This document shows positions 25,017-40,253 of a stretch of DNA of 64,000 nucleotides, piece by piece (within the stretch, counting starts at the first letter, position 1; each line of letters opens with the position of its first letter). The translations under genes and the position numbers were made by a program. Origin of the DNA: Spirodela intermedia. Its lineage: Eukaryota > Streptophyta > Magnoliopsida > Alismatales > Araceae. Under the pieces are notes generated by a model. It saw nothing but the letters and a program-made list of their open reading frames with translations. It did not search any database and was not told the DNA's origin. The stretch spans positions 941,001 to 1,005,000 of the forward strand of contig LR746278.1 of NCBI GenBank assembly GCA_902729315.2, read 5' to 3'.

Positions 25017-28000
25017 ATGGCGAGCGCCACCGCCAGCGGCCTTCGCCGCCAACCCGCCACCGGCCCTCTCCCCGCTGCCCCTGTCCTCCACCGGAAATTG
25101 GGGGGGAGGAGGATCGTCCAGTTCACGAGAGGTAGGAGGAGGTGGGATTACGGCGGCAGGGGCGGTGGATCGGGGCTGAGAGTCTCTGCGTACATGGAGA
25201 GGAACTCCAGTTCGCTGGGTGGCCTGGTGAGCAAGGTGATTGGCTCGCTCCCGGTTGTTGGCCTCGTTGTCCGAATACTCAGCGATGAAGGCGGAGTCGG
25301 GGACGACATCGTGGACTTCGCCGAATTTCGGCGGCGGGTAGGCAAGAAGTGCAGTGTCAACGAATCCCGTGCCTTCTATGAGTTCCAGGAGCGACGAGGC
25401 CGGGTAATCACCTTCTCTCTGTTGTTTCCTTTCTTCCTTCCTTCATTCCTGTTAGAAAGTGTCCTTCCTGGATCCTCGAGGATTGCAGTTTGCAGCTAAC
25501 TATTTGCAGAGTTCTTTCGTCCTGTCTGGCACTGGCGATGACAAAACCAGTGCTGATTCGAATGGCAGCCAGCATAAAGTTAAGATGGTCAAATCTTCGA
25601 GTCGATCGATTTAGTATGGGACGGTGGTCTCTTTTTCATCCATCCGCCAGTTCCTCGATGCGCACTAAATCACTGAGATATAGATAGACACTGTTAGTAG
25701 CACCTTCTCACGCTTAGTGGCATGGAAAGAATCGTGACACTTGTCCACATGAGTACACAGGGCTCACCGTTCTAGCAGGTGTGCCAGAGTAGCTAGTCCA
25801 CAGAAACGAGTAGGATTTCGGGTGAACAATGCTTGGTAGATGAGGTTCCACCTGTTTATGTCTCCCTTCGGATATGCATTATAAAATGATCTCCGTATCT
25901 GGAAGGAAAATTTGTTCTAAATTTTTTACTGGGGTCTTGGCAGGGAAAACTATTATTTTGGCGATTGTATGTGAGAAAGTGAAGTCTGATCCTCTGTTTC
26001 AGGCAAATCTTGTGCTGCAGCACATATGCAAGAAACTCCGCGTAGAACTGTAGCAATGCACCGAATCATATGCTCTCACTGGTTTAGTTAGAGCTTAACC
26101 AGTGATTTGGCGAAAGCTGGTTTAGGTAGAGCTTAGCCAACCATGGTCCAGAAAGATAAAAGAAGAAATTGATGGGTATGCAAAAATCAGGAAAATATGG
26201 GAAACTGGTGAAATTAAAATTACATAGTATTAAAGATTTAATTGTTCTTGATAATATCAGGCTGAACATCCATGATTTTCATGTTGAGCTGGCCTTAGAG
26301 CTGTCTGCAGGTAAACTGGGCTAGAAATTTGGAGAGGCCCAACATGGACAAATCTATTCCGAGCTTCCTGAATCTGCCTAATTCGGCCTGGTTTTAATAG
26401 GCCCAAAATTGGGACAAATTAATTTTTTTCTCATGACGGAATAATGATTCAATGCACAATGGGTTGACCATTTTGCTAAGACCAAGCCTGTCTCAGTTCC
26501 GTTCAGTATTCTTTTCCGTGGTGTTAATAGGGCGTTGGAGGCGTCATGATCCCCAGGTTTTGTATTGGTTTTTTATCAAGATTTTTTTTTTTTCATGATT
26601 TGGAAGTTGGAAGACTCGAAGTTTGTTAGATTGATTGCTTACACCCGATCGGCTGTGAACTAGATGCATCCTTGACTTTATTGTTTCAAGAAACTGATAG
26701 CCAATAGTGTCCGCAGCAGGAGAGCTTCCTCTGAACCATGCCAAATGAAAGTTGACCAGAAGACCTGTATCTAGACTAGCAAATGCTGGCATTTATGGAA
26801 TTCTTATAAGATCATGAGCGAGGATCCATATTATATACTTTCCAATTAATTTATTGAAGTTATTCATTTCTAACATGTTTTTCTTACGAAATACATACCT
26901 CGAGCCGGAAAGGAATATCTTAGAATGAGTGGAGGGCCGATTTAAGGTTGAAAGTCTTCTCCAAAGTCAAAACACAGATAGCACTCGCAAAACTGTTTGT
27001 AAACCCTCCCTAGGTTTATAATTCTATGTAGCTTTTTGTTTGTCACTCTCCAACAGGAGGCGAGGATTCAGCCAGACCCAGAACGATGAATATAAATTTA
27101 TCGTTAATTCAATCAAATTATTTGTATAGTTTCTCTATTATTTTCATTCGTGATAGTTCTGGACCGCAAACATTTGTAATTATCACTAGAATAAAATCAT
27201 TAAATTTATTTTATGCATATTTTATTCTAAAATGCTTTGAAAATATGATCAAAGGGCCCATAACTTGGGCCTAACCTGTGTTGTTCCTCTTTTCAGGCTG
27301 CAGATCCATTGTACGTTCTCATGTGCTGCTGGTTGGCCGCTGTAGGAGCTGGTCTTTTGAAATCCGAGGAGATTCTTGAGGGGGTGGCAAGGCTTCGTCT
27401 CTCCAACGACATTGAGTTCGAGGAGCAGAACTTCATCGCCATTATGACTGCCGCAAAAGAGGTCAGTGGCTGCCGTAGATGTTCTGAACCGCTTTGAACC
27501 AGAGTAGCCGCCACTCGTTTATATCACTCCAACTACACCAAACCAGTAGAGAACAGCAGAGACACCTAGAGAAAGCTACTCCCTTTGACCGGTCACTGTC
27601 TTGGTTTTTTTTTTTTTTTCATAAAATCTTCTCAATAATCGATAGATTACCGTGTATTTTTTCCCCAAAAACTATTTAATTTTCCAATACCCTTCAGATC
27701 TTGACCCTGAAATGGCTTGCCACTGTTAAAAGCAGTGTAGTTCGATCTTGTCTTGACTTTAGGAAAAATCATTGGTTTTAGTCAACCAAATGTAGTGATT
27801 TTCTTGACCCATCACTTATTGACCCTGGAATTAAAAGCAGTGAATTTTACAGAGAGATGTTCTTTTAAATTGAAAATCTTCCTGGTTGATGATCTTTGTT
27901 TACCTTCAGTAAAAATCACTGGATTTACGAAAACGGCACAGTTTCCCCAGCTCCAGTCCCCATGATCACCCCCACCGATAGGTCAACCCCTGCTGCTTCA

Positions 28001-28402
28001 GCCTTCTAGACCCCATCTCCCTCCCCGTCTGCTGTCATTTTCTCGCTCATGATCCAATGTTAAGCGGATTTACAGAGGCGGGCAAAGTCAAAGGCCACTG
28101 CCCCGGAAATCCCCATGGAGATCCGGGCGGAGAAGGCCCTGGAGGCCATCTACGTCTGCTGCTACGGCCAGGACCTCATTGAAGACAAGGAGGAGGTGAG
28201 GCTGCTCTCCGTCATGCTCAACGCGGTCTTCCCTTCGATCGGCGAGCGCGAGATTGACCGGATCGTCGCCACCACGGTCAACGAGATCGCCTCAGGAGAG
28301 AGGATCCTCTCTCCCCAGCCGACACCGCTCCCCAAGGAGGCGGTGGATGTGCAGATGAAGGACCTCCAGTTCTTGAAGCAGTGGAACGACCAGTCAGGCT
28401 GA
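25017..28402 (+). CDS. PSA3: Photosystem I assembly factor PSA3-like, plastid
   Basis: Nucleus-encoded chloroplast protein needed for PSI assembly in land plants; the identification rests on remembered similarity to the plant PSA3 family. Exons 25017-25403, 27297-27461 and 28076-28402 join in frame to 292 residues with GT-AG introns. The N-terminus (MASATASGLRRQPATGP, basic, Ser/Ala-rich) fits a transit peptide. Conserved blocks: DEGGVGDDIVDFAEFRRRVGKKC, ESRAFYEFQERRGR, ADPLYVLMCCWLAAVGAGLL, DIEFEEQNFIAIMTAAKE, then a charged C-terminal region with EKALEAIYVCCYGQDL and AVFPSIGEREIDRIV, ending LKQWNDQSG. The ATG at 25017 is chosen because it follows the divergent promoter and precedes the transit-like segment. 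The first intron (1893 bases) is AT-rich with no visible inserted gene. Confidence 0.87.
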
Positions 28403-28594
28403 CGTCACCCGGGGCGGCCTGTAAAGATGTCGTCTTTTGATGGGAAAATCGTTGACCCAGCTGTTGATTAGAACATTAGAGTGAGAATCTCCGCATTTTT
28501 GGGGGCAAAAAAAGATCTTGGCTCGTCCGATCTCTTCGAATGCGCCGTCTTTTGTGAACCCGAGTGCATGCTTATCTTCTAGTCATATGAAGGT

Positions 28595-28650
<56 letters not shown>

Positions 28651-28866
28651 TGCTGTTTAACGACTCTAAAAGGTCAGCTGCATTCGGACAAAATCTGGGC
28701 GTTGACCATTAATCGTAAACCCAGTTGACAATTAGGACATAGAGTGAGAATCTGCCATGTATGGGGGGAAAAACGGATCTTGGGTCTTCCGATCCCTTTG
28801 AATGCACCGTCTTGATGGTCTTATTTTAGGAACCCGATAGCATGTTTATCTTCTATTCATAAAAAG

Positions 28867-28905
<39 letters not shown>

Positions 28906-29689
28906 CCTCCAGGGGGACAGCTGTACTGGGGCAAAATCTTGGACCTTGACAAAGTTCCTTAATCCTGTTAGACTATTTCTCATCTTAATCCGATTATAAA
29001 TCAATAATATATATGAGTGTTCCCGCTCCCCTGCCAGCAAATCCCAACCGTCTCCCCCACGCGTCGTCGTCGCGCAGACCTTCGTCGCAGGGAAGATGAG
29101 TACGGCCGGCGCTGTACTGTTTTCTTTACAAATTCCATACTAGGATGAAGGACGCTCTTTCTTCCATTTTATCAATGATATCCGACGCCCGTGAAACTCT
29201 TTCATTTCATGGAAGTGCATTCTTATTCTTAGCAAATAGCATTCTCCTGGTTTGATTCATCGTCCTTCTTCTCCCCCACCGCACCTGTAATCTCTCTCTG
29301 TTGTCCCCTCGTCCTCGGCCGCCACCGCCACCACGGACGGGCTGCACGGACTATGGCGTTGTCGGCCGCAACAGAGCAGTAAGGAGGAGACAACCTCATC
29401 CGTCTCGGAATGGATGCGATGAATGCTCTAACATTTCTTGTTGGGAAGATTATCCCAGCCTCCAAGGGGGGTGATAGACGAACACAGCTTCCTTTTGTTC
29501 ACAGAGCAGGAAGCATCCGGTCAAGTGGCGAACGGGAGTGTTACTGTGGTAACGATGTCCGGAGACCGCATGAAATGTTTTTTACTTATTAGAATCGTTG
29601 TTTTTTGATATTTTCTGATTATTCTGTGATCTTGCTGGCTTTTGTTGCATTAGTTGAACAGACGGGTGACGATCCGTAGCTCTGGCATG
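28403..29689. other. PSA3 3' flank with tandem duplication carrying GA arrays
   Basis: No gene supported. About 28450-28714 and 28715-28970 are related direct copies (see repeat entry). 29040-29690 has mixed composition; open frames there lack domain features. A segment near 29693 leads into the CDC48 pseudogene. Confidence 0.5.
28450..28970. repeat. Tandem duplication, unit about 265 bp, each with a (GA)n array
   Basis: Shared lines in order: ACATTAGAGTGAGAATCT (28473) versus ACATAGAGTGAGAATCT (28737); GATCTTGG and TCCGATC, then GAATGC(G/A)CCGTCTT; GCATG.TTATCTTCTA.TCAT; a GA run (28599-28648 and 28869-28902); and a post-array line with CAGCTG and CAAAATCT. Overall similarity is about 75-80% by eye. 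Confidence 0.85.
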
Positions 29690-33509
<3,820 letters not shown>

Positions 33510-33571
33510 TAAATCAACCCCCCGGAAATAGAAGCACGTACTCCAGCTGCCAAAGACAGAACCCTGAAAAA

Positions 33572-33576
<5 letters not shown>

Positions 33577-33633
<57 letters not shown>
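33577..33633. repeat. (GA)n microsatellite downstream of the neprosin gene
   Basis: About 56 bases of pure GA, a dozen bases past the neprosin stop codon, hence likely in or near its 3' UTR. Confidence 0.95.
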
Positions 33634-33640
<7 letters not shown>

Positions 33641-33644
33641 ATCA

Positions 33645-34465
33645 TTAGGAGGGGCAACGGGGGTTTCTGCCAGGGCCACCGTAGTAGAAGAAGTTGCCCC
33701 AGACGGAGTTGATGCCGCCGAAGATGTCGTAGCAGCGGGGATGATCGGCGAGGAGGCGGAGATTGGGGGGAGGGACGAGGTTGTTGTCCCAGTCCACCAC
33801 CTGCAGGTTCCTGAAGTAGGAGGCCCTCGCGAAGCCCTCGCCGGCGAAGTGGCCGCTGCCCATCTGCGTCGCCGTGTGCGCCCCCGCCGGGCGGCTGTTT
33901 ACCACCTCCCCGCCGAACTGAACCATGCTCGCGTGCCTCGCCAGATGGCTGAACAGGAACGACGGCCAGTACCCCACCAGCAGCCCCGACCCGAACTCCA
34001 GCCACCAGTTCCCGTGCTTCGGGTCCTACAGCAAAACCAGTAGTGAAGGAAAGCTAGCTAGAGAGAAGGATAGAGATACAGAGAGAAATTGAGAGAGAGA
34101 GAGAAAGAGAGAGAGGGCGGAGTAGAAGGGGCGAGCGGTCACACGTCCATCCATATCAGGGCCATAAATGTGGGGAAGCGACTACTCCGTTGTCGCGAAG
34201 GGGGAGTACGAGGGGGAGGGGGACAATGCATGGACTGATGCGGGAGGCCTTCGGCTGGCCGAACAAAGGACAGCGTAATGGCGGGTAGGCCAGCGGGCGC
34301 CAGCCAAACGACTGCAGGGAGGCGATGGAGTGAGTAAATGCGTCAGTGGTGGGGGCACCCGGATGGTGGTGGCGCTGGTCTGAGATGACCGATGGGTGTC
34401 CGGGACCGACCCGTCGACAGCTCGGTGGAAAAGAAGTTCCACGGAGTCGCCGGGGACATGTTCAG

Positions 34466-34506
<41 letters not shown>

Positions 34507-36949
34507 TCCACCCCAGGTCAGAGACGGGCAACGGTCCCACATGGATCATGCTTTTGTGTTGTTGGCTTGGGTGCTATCTGCTGCGGCAGCTCTCTCTCTC
34601 TATCTATCTATCTGTCTATCCATCAACGTATCTATCTGTCCACTATCTCTCTAGGTTCTTTAGATATGAAGCTCGGTGAAGCAAGAAATATCCCATTCAC
34701 CGTAAACAGCTAGGCCATTATAATCTCACTTAAGGACGACCAAGGAACCCTTAGAGGCATATATCCCTCATCATTAACTCTCAAGAAGGTTTTTTTTTGA
34801 GAAAAAAACTTCTTGCCACGATTTGGTGAGAGAGAGAGATATTTAAATTAAATCGATGGATAGATAGATGGTCGTCTCGTACCTTCCAGACAAGCAGTGT
34901 GATGTCGAACTGCCCGCCATTGAACATGGATACCGGCGAGATGGCGGCGCCTATGGCAACCTTGTTGTTGGTCTGCACAAAGCCGGAGCAGAGGAGGTTG
35001 TAGCATCCGGTGGCCTGGTAGGCATCCGTCTGCTTGTGGTCAACATCAACGTCAGAGTCAATTAAATCGGTCCACATGCTCTGGATAATTCTCTGCAGAA
35101 TTCAATGAGGTTCCGATGAAATCCCTCCCCTCGACGGGCAATCTACAGACTCACCGTCCAGTATGTGAAGAACCTCGGATGGTTATCCCCGTACAGCTCC
35201 GGGCTGACCTGAGAAGCACGCAATAACTGGGATCAGACTCCGTCTACAATATGAGAGAAAAATTAGAGAGAAGAGATGACTGTGATGTGATAGATACAGT
35301 CTTGAATAATAAAAAAAACCAGGTGAGGAGAGAGAGAGAGAGAGAAGAGAGAGATAGTCTAGAATCATGATAGATACATGGCACAGTGCACACAGCCGAA
35401 ATGATCTAAAGACTGTGAAACGGGTCACAAATTCCGACATTCACAGCGACAAACAGAGAGAACGAGAGATAGGGAAAGATAGGGAAAGTGAGGGAGAGAG
35501 AGAGAGAGAGAGAGATCATCACCTGCCAGCCGGCTTCGATGGTGTTGAGGTCTTGGCCGAAGGAGCCGGCGATGACCCATATCTGAGATAAGCTGAACTC
35601 GGAGGGGCTGGAGACCCGGGGAGACCACACATTCAGGCTGGCCTTCGCCCCGAAGTACTGGTCGCCCGTCACGTATCCAACCGCATGCTGCAGGTGGGCA
35701 ACGACGATTTCTCTTCAGATGCACAGATAACGGGAGATTAAACTAACCCAAAGTCCACTCTAGATCTCTCCGACTCCCGGATAGATTACTCTATCTGGAA
35801 GCAAGCTACCGGGTGCCCATTAATTAGACGGAAAACCAGCTGAATCTATGCATATTTTATTCCCATATGTTTGTTTATTTATTGCGGAGGAGTTTGGTGG
35901 CAGGTTTCCTGCTCAAATCCTAAACTTGGTTCTTCCCCAAGTTTAACTAAGAAACACTCAGATCTCCCAAGAGTGAGAGTGAGAGTGAGAGTGAGAAGTG
36001 AGTGAGAGTGAGTGAGTGAGTGAGAGAGAGAGAGAGAGAAGTGCAAGGAATAGATATTGGACGGATTTTTGCGGTTGATTTTCTACAGAAGGAAGGTGTC
36101 GAGGAATGTCTGCCGCTCTTCGATTCAGATTTCTCTTCGAGAAGAAAGAGGGGCGGAAAGCTCGCGGTTGATTCGAAGTGGAGAAGGAGAGAATGAGGCA
36201 GAAGATGGATAAGAGGAGGAGCTTTCCCTTACCTCATGCCCGCTGCTCGCAGAGTTCCGCCGAAGAGTCGCCATAGGCTTCTTCGCGAACCTTTTAACTG
36301 AGCTGGCCCTGAGGACGTCCGCTTCCGTCGTCCTCCTAATGGGGACGGTTCCCTCGGGGCAAAACTCGCCGGAGATTGCCCACGACTGGAAGCACACCGC
36401 CATAGCCGGGTCCGTCGGCGGGGGGCCTCTGGGCCTTTCCGGCGGATCCTAGAGCGAGGAAATCCATGGTCAGTTCCCAACACTATGAAGAAAAAGCCTC
36501 TTCTGGTTCACAAAAACCAGAATCTGACTGGAGGGTGGAGCTCTACCAATGGCTTCTGCCCTTTCAGCTTTGGGTGATCGAATGCCGGCTGGAGATGAGA
36601 CGGAATGCAGTCGATCAGATCACCCTCCGGACTCTGCACCGCATCAAAGTCGCAGAAGAGAAGGAAAGATCACAACCCATCTCGTCAAATTTCCAGAAAG
36701 GAGAAGGGAGCCGGGGAGAAGGAGGCACCGAAGTGCCCATCGTCAAACCTGAATTGTCTTCACAGAAGGCTTGTTGAGCCGCTTGAGATGAGCTCTGACC
36801 CTCCTCATCTTCGCCAGCTCTTCGCGGGCCAGGAAGGTGGAGTTCGCCGGCGGTAACGATGTGTCGGCGGCCACGACGACGGAAGCGAGGAGGAGGAACC
36901 CAAGACAGGAAAAAATGATTGGCGGCGGCCTTCTGCAGCTAGAGGCCAT
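33645..36949 (-). CDS. Neprosin-domain (DUF239/DUF4409) secreted protein
   Basis: Family includes neprosin, a prolyl endopeptidase of pitcher-plant fluid; many plant members are uncharacterised secreted proteins. Exons: 36749-36949, 36233-36448, 35523-35687, 35155-35208, 34883-35092, 33645-34025; 408 residues, all introns phase 0. The N-terminus [28 protein letters not shown] is split here as a short basic start and a hydrophobic core, a good signal peptide cut after VVAA. A propeptide-type region follows ([10 protein letters not shown], then [21 protein letters not shown]). The neprosin domain begins with [21 protein letters not shown] and continues through [70 protein letters not shown] and the Cys-containing end [15 protein letters not shown]. 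Catalytic competence was not assessed. TATA-like AT stretch at about 37047-37058. Confidence 0.92.
34468..34500. repeat. (TC)n microsatellite in a neprosin intron
   Basis: About 33 bases of pure TC; a second CT/TATC-rich tract follows at about 34590-34640. Both lie in the last intron (34026-34882). Confidence 0.9.
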
Positions 36950-38247
36950 GTCGGGAGAATTTTCCTTCCGTCTTCCTCCTTCTATACCTGTCTGCATCCG
37001 CGGACATGGGGGAGGTTGTCTTCTTCCACGAGTCGGGAAATCACCAATATAAAAAGTTTTCTTCCCCTTCTCTCCATTTCTGCCATCGCCCAATCTCTGA
37101 GCGGAGCAGCAACTGCTCATGGAATCCTTCATCTTGACACCCATGTCGCCATTCCCGAAGCTCGACAGAACTCAGCATAACGGGGCCAACAAAAAAGAAG
37201 GGAAACACATCTCCCCCCTCCCCTTTAACCCTATTTATATCTCCTTCCTCCCCTCCTCGCTTTTACCAGTCCGCTTCCGATGCCCCCCCGGTCATGGCCT
37301 CTGACAAAAACACGAACTTTCAAGGAAGATTTAATATAATACTCCCTATCTAACGGGGCAGGCCTCTCTAGGGTTCATTCCATGTGTCTAGGGTGCGGAA
37401 CGAGGTGGGGGCAGCGCTGTCTTCCAAAGCGAAAACCATCAGAACCCCGCCAACTGGGTGCCCCGGAGAGAGAGCAAGCCTTCTTAAACTCTCCTCTCTC
37501 TCTCTCTCTATCTCTATCTCCATCTTCCAATCCAGCATACGATGCCGGCAACTTTAGCTTTTGCTCCATTCATGATCCCCGTTTATTCTTTTCGTCGGCT
37601 CAGGAGGAAGGGGGAGGGATCTCTCTCTTTCCCATTTCCCCAGATGTTCCCTCTGTCATCTCGCCGGCGATGAGGAGTGGCCGGGCTTGACGGAAGCCCC
37701 AGTCCGGGTAGGAGCGGCGTCTCTCCCTCCCCTTTTATTCCACCTCCCCCCCCCCTTGCGCTGAAATCGAGACCTCCCTGCAAACGCGTTCAGACGCCGT
37801 CCACCGACATCCGTCGCCGTCTGGCCCCTCCCTCTCTCTTCGGGCAAGAAGACGAGGCAGCGGATGAGCGCAGCAGCGCGTGGGTTGTCATTTCCTAGAA
37901 CTGGGGAACAGGGAAGAGGGCCGTGAAAATCAAGTTTCCGGTGACAAATCCTTCCGAATTTTAAATTGTGAGGATACCCTTTCTTCGAAGATGCCTGAGG
38001 TACTGAAAGGGTATAATTATAAATCATTCCATTGGAAGGGAAAATATGCGATATACGTTTTTTAAGACGGCGCGCAGGCCGAAGAGGCATTTCATCGAAC
38101 ACCTACGCACGCTGACATGCGGTGCAGAGTGAAAACCCGAAGCCCGGCCCGGCCCGGTAATCATTAATTGGGCTTAAAATAAAGCTTTGTGAGCATTAAA
38201 ACCTCCGACACTCCAAAACAGAGCCCATTTCTCTCACAATATCCCGC

Positions 38248-38293
<46 letters not shown>

Positions 38294-40253
38294 AGGCCCT
38301 CACGGACCGAGCACGAGCTTCATACGAATTCAGCCCGCAGTTTATTTATCAGGCTTTTCATGGAGGACGCCAAAACTGGGGAAGTTCACTTAAAGAGAGG
38401 TCTCAGCACAAGCGGCAATTGCACCGGCCGCGGCGACGCCCTCCGGCGCCCGGCGGCCGCGGAGTACCCGTCAGGAGAGGGATGCCCCGCTGGAAAGTTG
38501 GCCCATCTGGTTCACCGCCAGCCCCGACGGAGACGGTGACGTGGGAGACAGGAAACACCCGCCGAAGGGGACGGCGTAACCCCCCCCGTTCGCTCCTCCG
38601 AGAGGAAAACGTGGCGAGGAAGGGAAGAAGCGCCTTCCCCATCTGCCCTCCTGCGGCCGCCATTATTCCAGAGAAGGACCACAGCGGAGAGGAGAACCAA
38701 GATCTCCTGCCATTTATGCTTCCGCAGGAAACTGCTGCCGCCAGTCTTGTAATAATTTCTCGTGCTGGGACGCGTTCAGACACGAATGAGATCCCAGTGT
38801 CGGCCGCGCCAAGTGTCTAGCTCAGGATCACTCACGTGGCACCTGGCACCTGGCACCCTCGGCCCTCGTGGTCAGCCCGAGAGCTCATCTCGCGCCGAGG
38901 GCGTTGTACAAGATACTGGGGCTTCGATATAGCTTGCTTTTTAATGGAGATTGTGGAAATATGGACGAGAAAACCTCGGGAAATGGATACTCATGGCTTT
39001 GGTTCCTCTCCTCCTCCTGTTTGGGTTTTCTGGGTACGAAATGTCCACTTCACTGGTTTGCTTAGCCAAAAAAAAAAGAAGAGAAACAGATTAAAATAAT
39101 GCTATTTGTGTAGGTGGGTTGGAGTACGCCATTCTGCTGCTGAGTCACCCGACATTGGACTAGAGAAAGCCAGAAAAACTGCTCTGGACCGGATCCTTGT
39201 AGAGAGAGAGAGAGAGAGATGACGGTGGAACAGGCCCAGTGAGCTTTTTCCCTCGGACCCATAAAGCAATGGAGTCAATCAAGGCTAGCCACAATGCTGT
39301 CGCCCCCAGCATGGAGCTTTCCCCTACAGTGGAGCTGATCGACAGCACCGAATTATGGGAGACCCATTTCCCCTCTCCCCTTCCTTTCTGGTTTGACCGC
39401 CTGCCGCTGTCTCCATGAAAGCCGCCTGCGGATTTCGCTTTCCTCCCCCCTTTCTCTTCGTCTCATCTGGGCTCGGCGGGGAGGGATCATACGATTTAGT
39501 GAGGGGGAGGAGAGCCCGTACGACATCTCTCAAAGGCTTCTCTTCTGGGGATTAACGGAGATAAACAGGGCAGGTGGTAGTAGTAATGCCCGCCGATAGC
39601 GTTGGGCAGTGGAACGGACACGGCGGAGCGTTGCGGAAAAGTTGTCCCCGGCCGGCCACGCTCCGGCGGGTGGCACTCATCGGTCCCCTTCTTTTGAACA
39701 GAAGGCGCCTCTCTCTCTCTCTCTCTATCTTTCTCTCTCTACCCATACAGCATGCGGTGCGTCACGTCGCCTGCATCATCATGGCGCCGGCATCCAAATG
39801 CGCCGACTCGTAAAACATCTTGATTTATATCCACAGTAAGCCCACCCACAGAATATCGATGAAACCTTTAGCTGTTCTTGGCGCCGCCTATCACATCGTT
39901 GACATTGTTCACCATACACGCGGGCGAGCACGCCAGAGGCCCCATCCCTCCGCTCTCCGTCTCAGTTTTTCTTATTGCGATGTGATAGGAGACAATGGCA
40001 GGAGGAGTTAGCAACCTGGCAGGAGGGCCTTCATTTTGACTGGGGACCTGTTAGCAAAACCCTGTTAGCTCGGCTTCATCTGAACCCTAGCGCCCCCTGC
40101 AAACCCATGAACAGCAAGGTGAGATCAAGCTGCCTCATCAAAGAAGAGCACTTTTCCAAAGAAGGGTAGTCCTTTGTCGGTCAACTCCGGCAGTCAATTA
40201 CTCGGAAAAGTCAAATTGCATCGGTTATTCTATAAAGGGCTCCTCCTCCCTGG
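36950..40253. other. Region without a supported gene
   Basis: 36950-37150 is neprosin 5' UTR and promoter. The rest is GC-moderate to GC-rich with a TC array (about 38250-38290), shorter CT tracts near 37494-37520 and 39711-39740, and a GA tract near 39201-39220. Several overlapping open frames on both strands (for example around 37660-38100 and 38400-38820) have no domain or conserved block I recognise and look compositional. Confidence 0.5.
38250..38290. repeat. (TC)n microsatellite
   Basis: About 41 bases of pure TC within the gene-free region. Confidence 0.95.

Noticed and set aside
37656-38102. Overlapping frames on both strands at 37.6-38.1 and 38.4-38.8 kb
   Set aside because: GC-rich low-complexity translations with no recognisable domain and no splice partners.
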